This document shows positions 18,379 to 27,971 of a stretch of 64,000 bases of DNA, one piece after another; position 1 is the first letter of the stretch, and the number at the start of each line of letters is the position of its first letter. Position numbers and translations under genes: made by a program. The stretch lies in assembly GCA_019873685.1 (NCBI GenBank), contig JAIOAT010000002.1, positions 82,463 through 146,462 of the forward strand. Direction: 5' to 3'. Source of the stretch: Chloroflexota bacterium. Lineage in GTDB: Bacteria > Chloroflexota > Anaerolineae > Aggregatilineales > Ch27. The notes beneath the pieces were generated by a model, which searched no databases, was not told where the DNA came from, and saw nothing but the letters and a program-made list of their open reading frames with translations.

Positions 18379-18873
18379 CTACGGAGCACGGACTTCCGCT
18401 TCAACGGTCAGTTGCTTCCCGGAAGCGAAGGTCAGCGTGAGGGGCAGGCGTTCTCCGGCCACAAGATCGCGCTGCAATCCCATGAGCATCAGGTGGTAGC
18501 CGCCCGGTTCCAGAACAACCCGTCCGCCGGCGGGAATCTCCAGGCCGTCAGGCAGGGGGCGCATCCGCATCACGTTGTTTTCCATCTGCGTGGTGTGAAT
18601 CTCAACGGTACCGGCGGCGTCTGTGGCTGCCCTGAGCAGGCGATCTGCCGCATTGCCTGTGTTCTCGATGACGAGGTAAGCTGCGCTGACGGCGCCTGAA
18701 TGGGAGGTGCTGGCGGAATGCTCGCTACTCTGCGCCGGCGACGCTTCAGCGGCGCGCGCCCAGGCGTCTCGAACAGATAGAACGCTCTGACCGGGGCTAC
18801 AGGCGGCCAGAAGGAACGCGACCAGCACAGCCAACATTGGCGACAGGCGGAGCAATAAGCGCAGTACCGGCAT
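18379..18873 (-). CDS. PCu(A)C copper chaperone lipoprotein
   Basis: A cupredoxin-like lipoprotein of 164 residues that hands Cu(I) to CuA centres. The lipobox is LLAAC (Cys25). The ligand pattern is clear: His in EIHTTQM with the methionine of VMRM, then GGYHLMLMGL carrying the second His and Met. A His/Ser-rich insert (SSEHSASTSHSGAV) near residue 50 could bind further copper. It is the first gene of a unit with Sco. Together with SOD it points to aerobic or microaerobic respiration. Confidence 0.92.
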   Translation of the reverse strand: MPVLRLLLRLSPMLAVLVAFLLAACSPGQSVLSVRDAWARAAEASPAQSSEHSASTSHSGAVSAAYLVIENTGNAADRLLRAATDAAGTVEIHTTQMENNVMRMRPLPDGLEIPAGGRVVLEPGGYHLMLMGLQRDLVAGERLPLTLTFASGKQLTVEAEVRAP

Positions 18874-18984
18874 GGATCAGACTCTCCTCTTGATAGCGGA
18901 CAGGCGACATGGCGATGGGTTGCCGCCACCCACTGGTATATTGATGCTGTAGCAGGCGAAAAGGTTGCGTGAGAATGACAGGAA

Positions 18985-19022
18985 CGCCCCTGCCGGGCCA
19001 GTTCTGGGGGGTGGCAGGGGCG
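18985..19022 (-). terminator. Possible terminator after the L,D-transpeptidase gene
   Basis: A perfect 10-bp GC-rich stem (CGCCCCTGCC with GGCAGGGGCG) has an 18-base loop and only a weak T-rich end on the minus strand. Confidence 0.5.
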
Positions 19023-19049
19023 GTGGGATCAAGCACGGGAGACGTCTGG

Positions 19050-20138
19050 CTAGTAGACCACCCGGACGGGCGTCCCGACCTCCGCAAAGTTGAAGAACCA
19101 GTAAGCTTCGTCGGTGGGCAGGTTCACGCAGCCGTGACTCATTGGCCGGCCAAAGTTGTTGTGCCAGTAGGTGCCGTGGATAGCGTAACCGGCGTAGAAG
19201 TACATCACCCACGGGACACCCGGCAGGTAGTAGCCGGGGCCGGACATCGTCTGGGAGGTGAGCTTCCAGTATACGTTGAAATCGCCGGTGACGGTTGGCG
19301 TGCCGGGCAACCCGGTCGAAACGGTGACGGCTCGCATCAGCTGGCCATCCTGATAGGCATAGATGCGCTGGTCGCTCAGGTCGACGATGATCTGTTTGCC
19401 GTTAGCCACGGTTGGGGCGGGGCCGGTAGGCTGACCCAGAGACGGCTCAAAGTAGGTGCTGGCTGCGGCGCTGCCGCCCGCCGGGATGACCAACGCCTGA
19501 CCGACCAGGATGTGGTTGGGGTCGACCAGACCGTTAGCCTGGGCCAGGACGGGCCAGGAGAGACCGTAGCGCCGCGCGATGGCCGATAGATGCTCGCCGG
19601 GCTGGACAATATGCGTGCGCGCCTGGCCGCTGTCTGGTGCGGTGGTGACGGTGGGCGCAGGGGCGGCTGGAGGCGGCGTGGCGCCGGAAGCCACGCCGGC
19701 TGCCCCTGTCATGATCAGCAGTTGCTGGCCGACCAGGATGCGGTTAGGGTTGGCAATATTGTTGCGGGTGGCGATATCCCGCCAGGAGACGCCATACTGC
19801 CGCGCAATGGTACCCAGCGTCTCGCCGGGGCGGACAATGTGGTAGATGGGCGCTTCACTGGCAATCGGCAGACCCGGCGCAGCAGCCGGCTCCGCGCCAG
19901 CAGCAGGGATGATCAGCGCCTGTCCGGCGTAGATGTGATTGGGATTGGCGATGTTGTTGGCACGGGCTAGTGCATCAACGGTGACGCCATAGCGCAGGGC
20001 GATCCGGAAGAGAGTTTCCCCCCTCTGGACAATATGCTGGTTGCCCTGAGCCGCAGCGGGAAAAGCCATGAGGACGAGCAGCGCCGTTAATGAGACCAGC
20101 CACCGGCTAAGACGCAGGACAGTTCTATGTGGCATCAT
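19050..20138 (-). CDS. LysM-repeat L,D-transpeptidase
   Basis: A secreted cell-wall enzyme of 362 residues. The signal peptide ends near AAAQG. Three LysM repeats follow (each starting HIVQRGETL, HIVRPGETL or HIVQPGEHL and ending in an IIP or VIPAG type stretch), separated by Ala/Pro-rich linkers. The C-terminal 120 residues are a YkuD catalytic domain with AIHGTYW and the active-site SHGCVNLP. LysM domains bind glycan chains and the YkuD domain makes 3-3 peptide crosslinks, so the cell very likely has peptidoglycan or a related polymer. GAGGAGA precedes the ATG. Confidence 0.94.
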   Translation of the reverse strand: MMPHRTVLRLSRWLVSLTALLVLMAFPAAAQGNQHIVQRGETLFRIALRYGVTVDALARANNIANPNHIYAGQALIIPAAGAEPAAAPGLPIASEAPIYHIVRPGETLGTIARQYGVSWRDIATRNNIANPNRILVGQQLLIMTGAAGVASGATPPPAAPAPTVTTAPDSGQARTHIVQPGEHLSAIARRYGLSWPVLAQANGLVDPNHILVGQALVIPAGGSAAASTYFEPSLGQPTGPAPTVANGKQIIVDLSDQRIYAYQDGQLMRAVTVSTGLPGTPTVTGDFNVYWKLTSQTMSGPGYYLPGVPWVMYFYAGYAIHGTYWHNNFGRPMSHGCVNLPTDEAYWFFNFAEVGTPVRVVY

Positions 20139-20239
20139 CCGTTCTCCTCAGGTTCAATCGTGCTTTTGACATTCTAAAGTTACGATCGTCTGATGCACGA
20201 GTCAAACAGCAGGTTTTTGCCGGGCCGGGCCAGGCTTAC

Positions 20240-20245
20240 TATAAT
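20240..20245 (+). promoter_or_regulatory. Putative promoter for the ABC exporter operon
   Basis: A perfect TATAAT follows a T-rich stretch near 20213-20220, with a spacing slightly longer than ideal. The rest of the 277-base gap between the divergent genes holds no gene that I can see. Confidence 0.5.
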
Positions 20246-20415
20246 GAGCCAGTCGCTACTAGGGCCTCCAGTACCGATTGTACGCATTTTCCGCTGCCCG
20301 GCTACCCTGGGGATACTTCCTGGCCGGGCAGCCGTTGCCTTGCTGTAGGGGGCAGCCTGCTGTTGTTGCCTTGTGCGGTGAGGCAGTGCGGGGGCTTGTC
20401 GATCAGAGGGACACT

Positions 20416-22188
20416 GTGAAGACACTGCTGCGTATTCTGCGCTACACACGACCGTACGTGGGGGCGATGATTCTGGCTTACCTGGGAATCATTGCCACAG
20501 CCGTGCTGTCGATTCTGGTGCCACGAATCCTCGAAGATGTCATTGACATCGGGATCGAGCGTGGCGATCAGGCATTCATGCTGCAGGCAGGTCTGCTGGT
20601 GGTGGGACTGGGGGTGTTGCGCGGTATAGCCGGCTTCATGATGCGCTACTTCAGCGAGTGGCTGGCTAACAGGGCCGCCTATGACATCCGCAATGATCTC
20701 TATGACCACGTGTTGCGCCTTTCGTTCCGGTATCACGACACTGCCCAGACCGGGCAATTGATCACCCGCGCCATCAGCGATGTGGACGAAGTCATGCGTT
20801 ACCTGGCCTACGGGATGATCGACGGCCTGAACATCCTGTCGCTGACGATAGGGGCCACGGTGATCATGTTCGCGGCGAATGTGCCGTTGGCGCTGGCGGG
20901 CCTGGCGCCACTGATCCCGCTGGGGATCACAGCCTGGCGCCTTGGCTACCTGGTACGCACCCGCTTCCGCACCGTGATGGATCGGCTGTCGGTGCTGGGT
21001 GAAATTCTGGAAGAAAACCTGGTGGGCCTGAGTGTGGTGCGTGCTTTTGCCCGTGAGCCGCATGAGATGCGGCGTTTCGGCACTGCTAACCAGGACCTGT
21101 ATGACCATCAGCTGCATCTCGTTGGCACCTGGGGAACCTACCTGCCGGCCATGAGCCTGATCGTGGGGTTGAGCACGGTGCTGGTGCTGTGGCTGGGGAG
21201 CTGGCTGGCCGGGCAACCGGCCAGCGGTGTGACCACAGGGACAGTGGTGGCCTTTAACGCGTATGTGTTGCTGCTGGCCCGGCCGCTGCAGAATGTCGGC
21301 TTCGTGATCATGCTGACCACCCAGGCCATCGCCAGCGGTGACCGGGTGTTTGAGGTGCTGAATGCGCCGGTCGAGATCGCCAGCAAACCAGACGCCCTGA
21401 AGCCGCGTCTGGAAGGGCATGTTCGGTTTGAGAATGTTAGCTTCCGCTATGCAGACAGCACGCCGCTGGTATTACAGGACATCACCCTGGAGGCACACCC
21501 GGGCCAGGTGATTGCCTTACTGGGAGCGACCGGATCGGGTAAGTCCACGCTGGTCAGCCTGATTCCGCGCTTCTACGACGTTTGCGCGGGCCGGTTGTTG
21601 ATCGACGGGTACGACGTCCGCGATCTTGATCTGGATACGTTGCGCCAGCAGATCGGAGTCGTCCTGCAGGAATCGCTGCTCTTCTCGACGACGATCCGGG
21701 AGAACATTGCCTTTGGCCGGCCCGACGCCAGTGAGGAGGAGATTGTGGCGGCGGCCAAAGCTGCTAACGCCCATAACTTCATCATGGAGTTCCCGGAGGG
21801 ATATGATACGGTTGTGGGTGAACGCGGCGTCACATTGTCCGGCGGTCAGTGCCAGCGCATCGCCATCGCCCGCGCGCTGGTGCTTAACCCTCGCATTCTC
21901 ATTCTGGATGATTCCACCAGCAGCGTAGATACCCAGACGGAACATTTGATTCAGCAGGCCCTGGCCAAGCTGATGACCGGGCGCACGACCTTTGTGATTG
22001 CCCAGCGCCTGACGACCGTTCAGCATGCCGACCAGATCGTGGTGCTGGATCAGGGCCGGATCGCCGAACAGGGCACGCATCAGGAGTTGCTGGCGGTGGG
22101 TGGTCTGTACCGCGACATCTATCATTTGCAGCTGGAAGATCAGGAGCGCTTGCGGCGTGAGTTATTGATGCTCGGCCAGGCGGGATAG
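20416..22188 (+). CDS. ABC exporter half with degenerate ATP site
   Basis: A six-helix membrane domain (residues about 10-320) is fused to an ATPase domain. Walker A is GATGSGKST (370-378) and the signature is LSGGQ. In Walker B the catalytic glutamate is Asp499 (LILDDSTSSVD), and the switch histidine is Gln530 (VIAQRL). This is exactly the pattern of the TM287 side of heterodimeric exporters such as TM287/288. I chose the GTG at 20416 after AGAGGG; the frame is open upstream but that part covers the promoter. The partner follows 45 bases later. The substrate could be a drug, lipid or peptide. Confidence 0.93.
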   Translation: MKTLLRILRYTRPYVGAMILAYLGIIATAVLSILVPRILEDVIDIGIERGDQAFMLQAGLLVVGLGVLRGIAGFMMRYFSEWLANRAAYDIRNDLYDHVLRLSFRYHDTAQTGQLITRAISDVDEVMRYLAYGMIDGLNILSLTIGATVIMFAANVPLALAGLAPLIPLGITAWRLGYLVRTRFRTVMDRLSVLGEILEENLVGLSVVRAFAREPHEMRRFGTANQDLYDHQLHLVGTWGTYLPAMSLIVGLSTVLVLWLGSWLAGQPASGVTTGTVVAFNAYVLLLARPLQNVGFVIMLTTQAIASGDRVFEVLNAPVEIASKPDALKPRLEGHVRFENVSFRYADSTPLVLQDITLEAHPGQVIALLGATGSGKSTLVSLIPRFYDVCAGRLLIDGYDVRDLDLDTLRQQIGVVLQESLLFSTTIRENIAFGRPDASEEEIVAAAKAANAHNFIMEFPEGYDTVVGERGVTLSGGQCQRIAIARALVLNPRILILDDSTSSVDTQTEHLIQQALAKLMTGRTTFVIAQRLTTVQHADQIVVLDQGRIAEQGTHQELLAVGGLYRDIYHLQLEDQERLRRELLMLGQAG

Positions 22189-22233
22189 CTCTGTCTGCCA
22201 TCTGCAGCGGCAACGGAACGGGAAAGCAGTAGC

Positions 22234-24030
22234 ATGAGAGCACGTGATTCGGCGGATAGCGACTTCAGGGGGTTCGACCGCAGTGTCGCCAGTCGCCTGG
22301 CTGCCTATCTGAAGCCTTATGGCACTGAGGTAATCAAAGCCTTTGGCTACATGCTGATGGGGGTGTTCAGCAGCCTGGCCGGCCCGGTGATGATCGGGCG
22401 AGCGGTGGATGATGGCGTCCGGCAGGGTGCGCTGGAGGTGGTGACCCTATACGCGCTGGCCTATCTGGGCATGCTTGGCGTGGGCATGGTGGGCATGCGC
22501 GGGATGTTTAACACCATGGCCGCGGTAGGGCAGGGGATTATCCGCCAGCTTCGCAATGAGCTGTTTGCTCATATTCAGCGATTGTCGCTGTCATTCTTTG
22601 CGGCTTATGAGACAGGCCGGTTGATCTCGCGCGTTATCGGGGACGTCAATGTGCTTCGGGAGATGATCACCTGGGCGATCATTGGCGTTTTCCGCGATCT
22701 GTTTACGCTGGTGGGCATTGTGATTGTGATGCTCACGATCAACGCGCGGCTGACCATTGTGGCCGCTGTTGTCATCCCGATTATGCTGGCTATTGCGAAT
22801 GTCTGGCGAGTCTATGCCCGCAAAGCGTACATCCGGCAGCGCACGGCTGTGGCTGACGTCAACGCTGAGCTGGCTGAGAGCTTCAACGGGGTGCGGGTTA
22901 TCCAGGCCTTTGCTCGCGAGGGCTACAACAGCCGTCGCTTCCGCCAGCAGATCAACCGCGAGAATTTGAACGCCGGGGTCGCTACGGCGGTGATTGCGGG
23001 GCTGTTCTTCCCGACGATTGAGATGATCGCCGGGGTGGCTGTGGGCGTGCTGATCTGGCTGGGTGGTGGGCTGGTGCTGGAGAACGCTCTTACTGCCGGG
23101 ACGCTGGTCACTTTCGTGCTCTATATCGAGCAGTTCTTTTTCCCCATCCGGATGCTGGCCCAGCGGTACAACACCTTTCAGGCGACGATGGCCGCCGGAC
23201 ACAAGATCTTTACCCTGCTGGACACACCGGTGGAGATCAGGGATGCGCCGGATGCTTATGAGTTGCCGCCGATTCAGGGGCATGTCCGCTTTGAAGGCGT
23301 CAGCTTCAGCTATGATGACACGGTCGAAGTGTTGCACGAGGCGACATTCGACGTGCCAGCCGGGACGACTGTCGCCCTGGTGGGACATACCGGCGCCGGC
23401 AAGAGCACGATCGTGAACCTGCTGCTGCGGTTCTACGAGGTCAATCAGGGCCGGCTGTTAATCGACGGGCATGATATCCGGCGGGTGACCCAGCAGTCGC
23501 TGCGCCGGCAGATGGGAGTTGTCCTGCAGCAGACTTTTCTCTTCAGCGGCACGGTGATGGATAACATCCGCTACGGGCGGCTGGAAGCGACCGATGAAGA
23601 GGTCATTGCCGCTGCGCAGGCGGTTGGCGCGCATGACTTCATCATGGCGCTGGAGCATGGCTACCAGACCGAAGTTCAGGAGGGCGGGGCGCTGCTTTCG
23701 GTCGGGCAGCGGCAATTGATCGCTTTCGCTCGCGCGCTGCTGGCTGACCCGCGCATCCTGGTCCTGGATGAGGCAACATCCAGCGTCGACACGCAAACTG
23801 AACGGGTGATTCAGGCGGCGCTGGCCCGGCTTCTCAAGGGGCGGACGGCGTTTGTGATCGCCCATCGCCTGAGCACCATCATCAACGCCGACCAGATCAT
23901 CGTGCTTGATCACGGGCGGATTGTGGAGCGCGGCACCCACGCTGAATTGCTGGCGTTGGGCGGTCTCTACCGCGACCTGTACACCATGGCCTACGCAGAC
24001 CAGGAAGAGGTAGCCGGGACTCCCGAATGA
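22234..24030 (+). CDS. ABC exporter half with consensus ATP site
   Basis: The partner of the previous gene, with the same plan and 598 residues. Walker A is GHTGAGKST (384-392), Walker B has the catalytic Glu513 (LVLDEATSSVD), and the switch His544 is in VIAHRL. Its signature is LLSVGQ instead of LSGGQ. Since each ATP site takes Walker motifs from one subunit and the signature from the other, both defects fall in the same site, giving one working and one degenerate site. This strongly supports a dedicated heterodimer. Confidence 0.94.
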   Translation: MRARDSADSDFRGFDRSVASRLAAYLKPYGTEVIKAFGYMLMGVFSSLAGPVMIGRAVDDGVRQGALEVVTLYALAYLGMLGVGMVGMRGMFNTMAAVGQGIIRQLRNELFAHIQRLSLSFFAAYETGRLISRVIGDVNVLREMITWAIIGVFRDLFTLVGIVIVMLTINARLTIVAAVVIPIMLAIANVWRVYARKAYIRQRTAVADVNAELAESFNGVRVIQAFAREGYNSRRFRQQINRENLNAGVATAVIAGLFFPTIEMIAGVAVGVLIWLGGGLVLENALTAGTLVTFVLYIEQFFFPIRMLAQRYNTFQATMAAGHKIFTLLDTPVEIRDAPDAYELPPIQGHVRFEGVSFSYDDTVEVLHEATFDVPAGTTVALVGHTGAGKSTIVNLLLRFYEVNQGRLLIDGHDIRRVTQQSLRRQMGVVLQQTFLFSGTVMDNIRYGRLEATDEEVIAAAQAVGAHDFIMALEHGYQTEVQEGGALLSVGQRQLIAFARALLADPRILVLDEATSSVDTQTERVIQAALARLLKGRTAFVIAHRLSTIINADQIIVLDHGRIVERGTHAELLALGGLYRDLYTMAYADQEEVAGTPE

Positions 24031-24113
24031 CCTGCCCGGCGTATCGTGGGGAGACCGGGAGGCCAGGAGGCTCGGAGATCAGGATAGTCCCAGTGTGATC
24101 ATCGGGGTGTTGT

Positions 24114-24150
24114 GAGGGCAGCAAATGCGTCCTGCAGACGCTGCCCTCTT
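24114..24150 (+). terminator. ABC exporter operon terminator
   Basis: GAGGGCA (24114-24120) and GCGTC (24127-24131) pair with GACGCTGCCCTC (24137-24148), with a 6-base bulge and a 5-base loop, followed by TTCT. Confidence 0.75.
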
Positions 24151-24183
24151 CTGTGCTCACTGGCGTCCTGTATAGGCGTCAGG

Positions 24184-24212
24184 TTGCCCGCCGTTCCCCT
24201 TTCCAGTACAAT
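24184..24212 (+). promoter_or_regulatory. Promoter for the propeller/M23 gene pair
   Basis: TTGCCC (24184-24189) and TACAAT (24207-24212) are 17 bases apart. The leader is about 75 bases. Confidence 0.65.
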
Positions 24213-24292
24213 CCGTCGCTAGCCATATTTGGGCGTGCCTGCTGGCGCGAGGCGGGTGATGGCCGGCAGCGCTGAACGGTGAGATCACGACT

Positions 24293-26503
24293 ATGATCGT
24301 TCGGGCTTTCCGCCTGACTGACAAACTCGGCAATGCCTTGCTGAAGGGGCTGATCTGGCTCAGTGAGGCCATTGTCGGCTATGCGTGGTTGCTGGGCAGC
24401 AGCCTGGCCGCGCTAGTGATGGCGATTCTGGCAGTCGTAGCTTTTATCGCTCAGGCGATCCTGACCGTACTGAAGCTTATCGCGGCGGTTCTGCTGGCGT
24501 TGTGGCAGATTCTGCTGCGGGTAACCGGCGGCGAAGCGGGTAGCTGGCCATCCGCCCTGCCGGGGCGCCGCGCTGAAGGCGCCGAGGCGCGGCGGTTGGA
24601 TAGCATGTTGCGACGGGCGGAAGATCTCAGCGAGACGGTGGTGCTGGTTGAAGACCCACTGAAGGCCCGCAACCGGACTCTGAGCGCTCTGCTGGTCGTC
24701 GCTCTGGCGGCGGTGGTGGGATTGCTGATCTGGGCGACATCACCGCGAGACGAAGCTCCGGTTATCGCACCCGTGATCATTGCGCCGATGGTAGGCGAAG
24801 CCAGCCCGGTGCCGGCGTTCACGCCGTTTGCCACGGCGGTGCCCACGGTGACGCCCCGCCCGGAAGCTCTGCGGATCGGTGGTAGCCTGGCCTACACAGT
24901 GCGTGACGGCGGGCAGGATGACATCTGGATGACGGTGATCGGCTTTGAGAATCCGGTACGCCTTACCGATCATCCGGATGATGATCGCGATCCGGCCTGG
25001 AGTCCGAACGGTCGCTATCTGGCTTTTGCCTCCCATCGTGATGGCAACTGGGAGCTCTATGTCCAGGATGTACAGACGGGAGCTGTTACCCGCCTGACCT
25101 ATACGCTGGGTTTCGAAGGCTCCCCGGCCTGGAGTCCGGATGGGCAGTGGCTGGTGTATGAAGCCTACAACGAGGACAATCTCGACATCTACATCATCCG
25201 CGTGGACGGGACGCAGGGGCCAATCCGGCTGACCTACAATCCGTCCCCGGATTTCTCGCCAGCCTGGTCACCTGGCGGGCGGGAGATCGCCTACGTCTCC
25301 TGGCGGGAGGGCAACAAGGACATCTACATCCTGTCGCTCGATGATCCTTCCGAGGACCTGGCCCGTAACCTGACGGCGACACCCGACCTGCAGGAAGACT
25401 ACCCGACCTGGTCGCCGGATGGTCTGAGTGTGGCGTACAGCGCCCGCGTAGATGGCCTGGAAGCGGTCTATGTGTTGCCTGCGAACCGGGCGGCGGGGCA
25501 GGAGCCGGAACTCATCGACCGGGGACGCATGCCCGCCTGGGCGCCGGATGGCGGCAGTCTGGTCTACGCGATCGATCAGGGCAGCCGGACGCTAATCGTG
25601 GCCGGGATGTATCGATCGGTGGGTATGGTCACGCAGGCGGTGGCCCTACCCGGTCGAGGCGGCAGCCCGGCCTGGACAAGCTGGCGTCCGCAGATAGCAC
25701 CGCCCGGCCCACTGCCGACCTCCCAGCCGCCGTATACTGAGCAAATCACCTATGCGCAGGCTGAGCCGCCTTACTATCGGCTGGTGTTGCTGGGCGACGT
25801 GCAGGCGCCAAACCCCTACCTCAGCGACCGGGTCAATGATTCGTTTGCAGCGCTGCGGGAGGCCGTGCTGGAAAAGACCGGTGTGGACTACCTGGGAAAC
25901 CTGGAGGATGCCTTCTGGCCGCTGGATCGGTTGCCAGAGCCGGGGCAGGAACGCCTGAACTGGCACCTGACCGGGCGCGCCTTTGCCCTGAACCGCAACC
26001 TGATCTATGGCTTCCCACCGCCGCTGGAGATCGTCCGCGAGGATGTAGGGGTCTACACCTACTGGCGCGTCTTTGCCCGTGCGGCGGTACAGGATGGGCA
26101 ACTGGGAGAACCCCTGCGCGAACTGCCGTGGGATTTCGCGGCGCGTTCTGGTGGGGATGTCAAGGCTTATGAAGAAGGTGGGCGTTACCGCGGCGCGATT
26201 CCGGCGGGCTACTATGTCGACCTGACCCAGTTATTCGCCGATTACGGGTGGTATCCACTGCCAGCGGATCGCAGCTGGCGCTACAACTTCGGTGGTGTGC
26301 TGTACTGGGAAGCCGTCAAGACTGACGGGCTTAGCTGGGAAGAGGCGATGCTGGAAATCTACGGCAGCGACGAACTCAGTGCCTTCCTGACGGTTCCTAC
26401 GGCTTTGCCGACACGCACCCTGGCCCCGCCAACGCCTACCCCGGCTCCGACCCGTACGCCGACACCTGTGCCGCCTGATCAAGGGGCGGGGGAGTCTGGA
26501 TAG
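24293..26503 (+). CDS. Membrane-anchored TolB-like propeller protein with C-terminal M15-like domain
   Basis: Residues about 15-80 form two or three hydrophobic helices and another helix lies near 125-147, so the protein is anchored. Residues about 200-460 are a PD40/TolB beta-propeller with repeated AWSPDG or AWSPNG turns. The next 250 residues contain NWHLTGRAFALN, which lines up with the SxHxxGxAxD zinc motif of M15/VanY-type peptidases, but the aspartate is replaced by alanine. The end is a Pro/Thr linker. The next gene, an M23 peptidase, starts 5 bases later, so a cell-envelope role is likely. I read the last domain as a possible inactive, ligand-binding peptidase relative; this is tentative. 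Confidence 0.75.
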   Translation: MIVRAFRLTDKLGNALLKGLIWLSEAIVGYAWLLGSSLAALVMAILAVVAFIAQAILTVLKLIAAVLLALWQILLRVTGGEAGSWPSALPGRRAEGAEARRLDSMLRRAEDLSETVVLVEDPLKARNRTLSALLVVALAAVVGLLIWATSPRDEAPVIAPVIIAPMVGEASPVPAFTPFATAVPTVTPRPEALRIGGSLAYTVRDGGQDDIWMTVIGFENPVRLTDHPDDDRDPAWSPNGRYLAFASHRDGNWELYVQDVQTGAVTRLTYTLGFEGSPAWSPDGQWLVYEAYNEDNLDIYIIRVDGTQGPIRLTYNPSPDFSPAWSPGGREIAYVSWREGNKDIYILSLDDPSEDLARNLTATPDLQEDYPTWSPDGLSVAYSARVDGLEAVYVLPANRAAGQEPELIDRGRMPAWAPDGGSLVYAIDQGSRTLIVAGMYRSVGMVTQAVALPGRGGSPAWTSWRPQIAPPGPLPTSQPPYTEQITYAQAEPPYYRLVLLGDVQAPNPYLSDRVNDSFAALREAVLEKTGVDYLGNLEDAFWPLDRLPEPGQERLNWHLTGRAFALNRNLIYGFPPPLEIVREDVGVYTYWRVFARAAVQDGQLGEPLRELPWDFAARSGGDVKAYEEGGRYRGAIPAGYYVDLTQLFADYGWYPLPADRSWRYNFGGVLYWEAVKTDGLSWEEAMLEIYGSDELSAFLTVPTALPTRTLAPPTPTPAPTRTPTPVPPDQGAGESG

Positions 26504-26508
26504 AAACG

Positions 26509-27813
26509 ATGCCGCTGAAGACACGCCAATCCAGCAACATCCAGGGCGCGCTCCTGCTGCTGGCGCTGGTCGGTGGGGTGGTGTATCTAGCGCTGCGGGA
26601 GGCGCCGCCTTCCTATGAGGTGGCGATCCCCATAGCGAACGGCACGCCGACAGCCTCCCAGCCCTCCTGGCAGGAGGTGCTCCAGCAGCAATTTGTGGCC
26701 GGCGCAACAGCATTGCCACAGGCGGCTTTGCCGACGGCTTCCTATGCGCCGCCGACGCTGGAGCCTACTGATCCGGGGCTGGTTTTCGCGCTGGAGCCGA
26801 CGCAGCTCTTCGGCACAGTGGTACCGACGAATACACCACTGCCCCCTCCGCCCAGTCCGACCTATATCGGGCCTACGCCAATCCCGCTGGCGACAAGCAG
26901 TGCGGTAGAGGTGGTGAATGTTGCCGGCGGCGAAAGACGCTGGCAGCCGCCTCCATTGCCGCTGCCGATCTCCCGCGATCCGCGGGATCACTACTGGCTG
27001 GCTAGGCCGGTCGATTCAAGCGCCGTCAACTATGGTCTCTTCTACTACTCGTATGGTTCGGATGGCCCTGAAGACGCCTGGCGCGTGCATCACGGTGTGG
27101 ATATGCCAAACCCGATCGGGGAAAGCGTGCGCGCTGCCGGACCGGGCACAGTTATCTGGGCGGCAGATGGCTTCCGGGTGGAATTGCCGGACGGCAGCAT
27201 CGCCGAGACGACCTATTCCTATGGCAATACCGTGCTGATCGAGCACGACTTTGGCTACCGGGGACAGCCGATCTACACGCTGTACGCCCATCTTTCGGCC
27301 ATTCTGGTCACGCGCGGGCAGCGGGTGCAGACGGGTGACATCATTGGCCTGGTCGGGGATACGGGCGTTGTGACCGGTTCGCATGTGCACTTTGAGGTGC
27401 GGGTTGGGCGGAATAGCTGGTATGCCGTACGCAATCCGCTGCTGTGGATGGTCCCCTACGTTGGTCATGGTGTGATCGCCGGGCGGATCGTCGGGCCGGA
27501 TGGGGAACTGCTGGATGATCAGGATATCTCGATCATCGACCGCCGTACCGGGCGGGTGGTGCAGACAGCGTCATCGTATGTGCGCGTGGACATCAACAAG
27601 GATGGTCTGCCGGATGTGGTGGCTGATGACGCCTGGAACGAAAACTTTGTGGCCGGCGATATTCCGGAAGGTCAATATCAGGTTGTCGCCCGTATCGATG
27701 GCACGCGGGTAGCCCGCCTCGTGGAGGTCTACGAAGGCACCACGACTTTTGTAGAACTGGCGCCGCCAGAGCAAGTTACGCCACAGCCCGCGTCCGATGG
27801 GGCAGGCTCCTGA
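26509..27813 (+). CDS. M23-family (LytM) cell-wall endopeptidase-like protein
   Basis: An N-terminal membrane segment (about residues 9-24) is followed by a long Pro/Thr-rich linker to about residue 150. The M23 domain has the zinc motif HHGVD (His194, Asp198) and HVHFE (292-296), with YTLYAHL between them, so all metal and catalytic residues are present. Family members cut peptide bridges in peptidoglycan. The last 100 residues (after the GRIVGPDGELLDD stretch) look like a carboxypeptidase-regulatory or Ig-like domain. It is coupled to the propeller gene with 5 bases between them. Confidence 0.9.
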   Translation: MPLKTRQSSNIQGALLLLALVGGVVYLALREAPPSYEVAIPIANGTPTASQPSWQEVLQQQFVAGATALPQAALPTASYAPPTLEPTDPGLVFALEPTQLFGTVVPTNTPLPPPPSPTYIGPTPIPLATSSAVEVVNVAGGERRWQPPPLPLPISRDPRDHYWLARPVDSSAVNYGLFYYSYGSDGPEDAWRVHHGVDMPNPIGESVRAAGPGTVIWAADGFRVELPDGSIAETTYSYGNTVLIEHDFGYRGQPIYTLYAHLSAILVTRGQRVQTGDIIGLVGDTGVVTGSHVHFEVRVGRNSWYAVRNPLLWMVPYVGHGVIAGRIVGPDGELLDDQDISIIDRRTGRVVQTASSYVRVDINKDGLPDVVADDAWNENFVAGDIPEGQYQVVARIDGTRVARLVEVYEGTTTFVELAPPEQVTPQPASDGAGS

Positions 27814-27971
27814 AAGCGGGAATTCGTCAGGATATTGTCAGGCGGTTGCCCCGCGCAGCCATGGCGTGACGGGACTTCGCGGGTTACACTCTGGTCGGGG
27901 ATCGTCTGCTGTAATGAGGTGGAAGATCGCTGAGTTTCGAGCGAATGTCTGTTTAAGGAGGCTGGTTCTTG

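Noticed and set aside
20278..20415. A longer start for the first ABC exporter subunit
   Set aside because: The extra codons cover the promoter leader, are Cys/Pro-rich and unlike the family; the GTG at 20416 has a ribosome site.
24031..24292. A possible RNA gene (SRP or other) in the 262-base gap
   Set aside because: The only structure is a terminator-like hairpin at 24114-24150; no conserved SRP or tRNA sequence is present.
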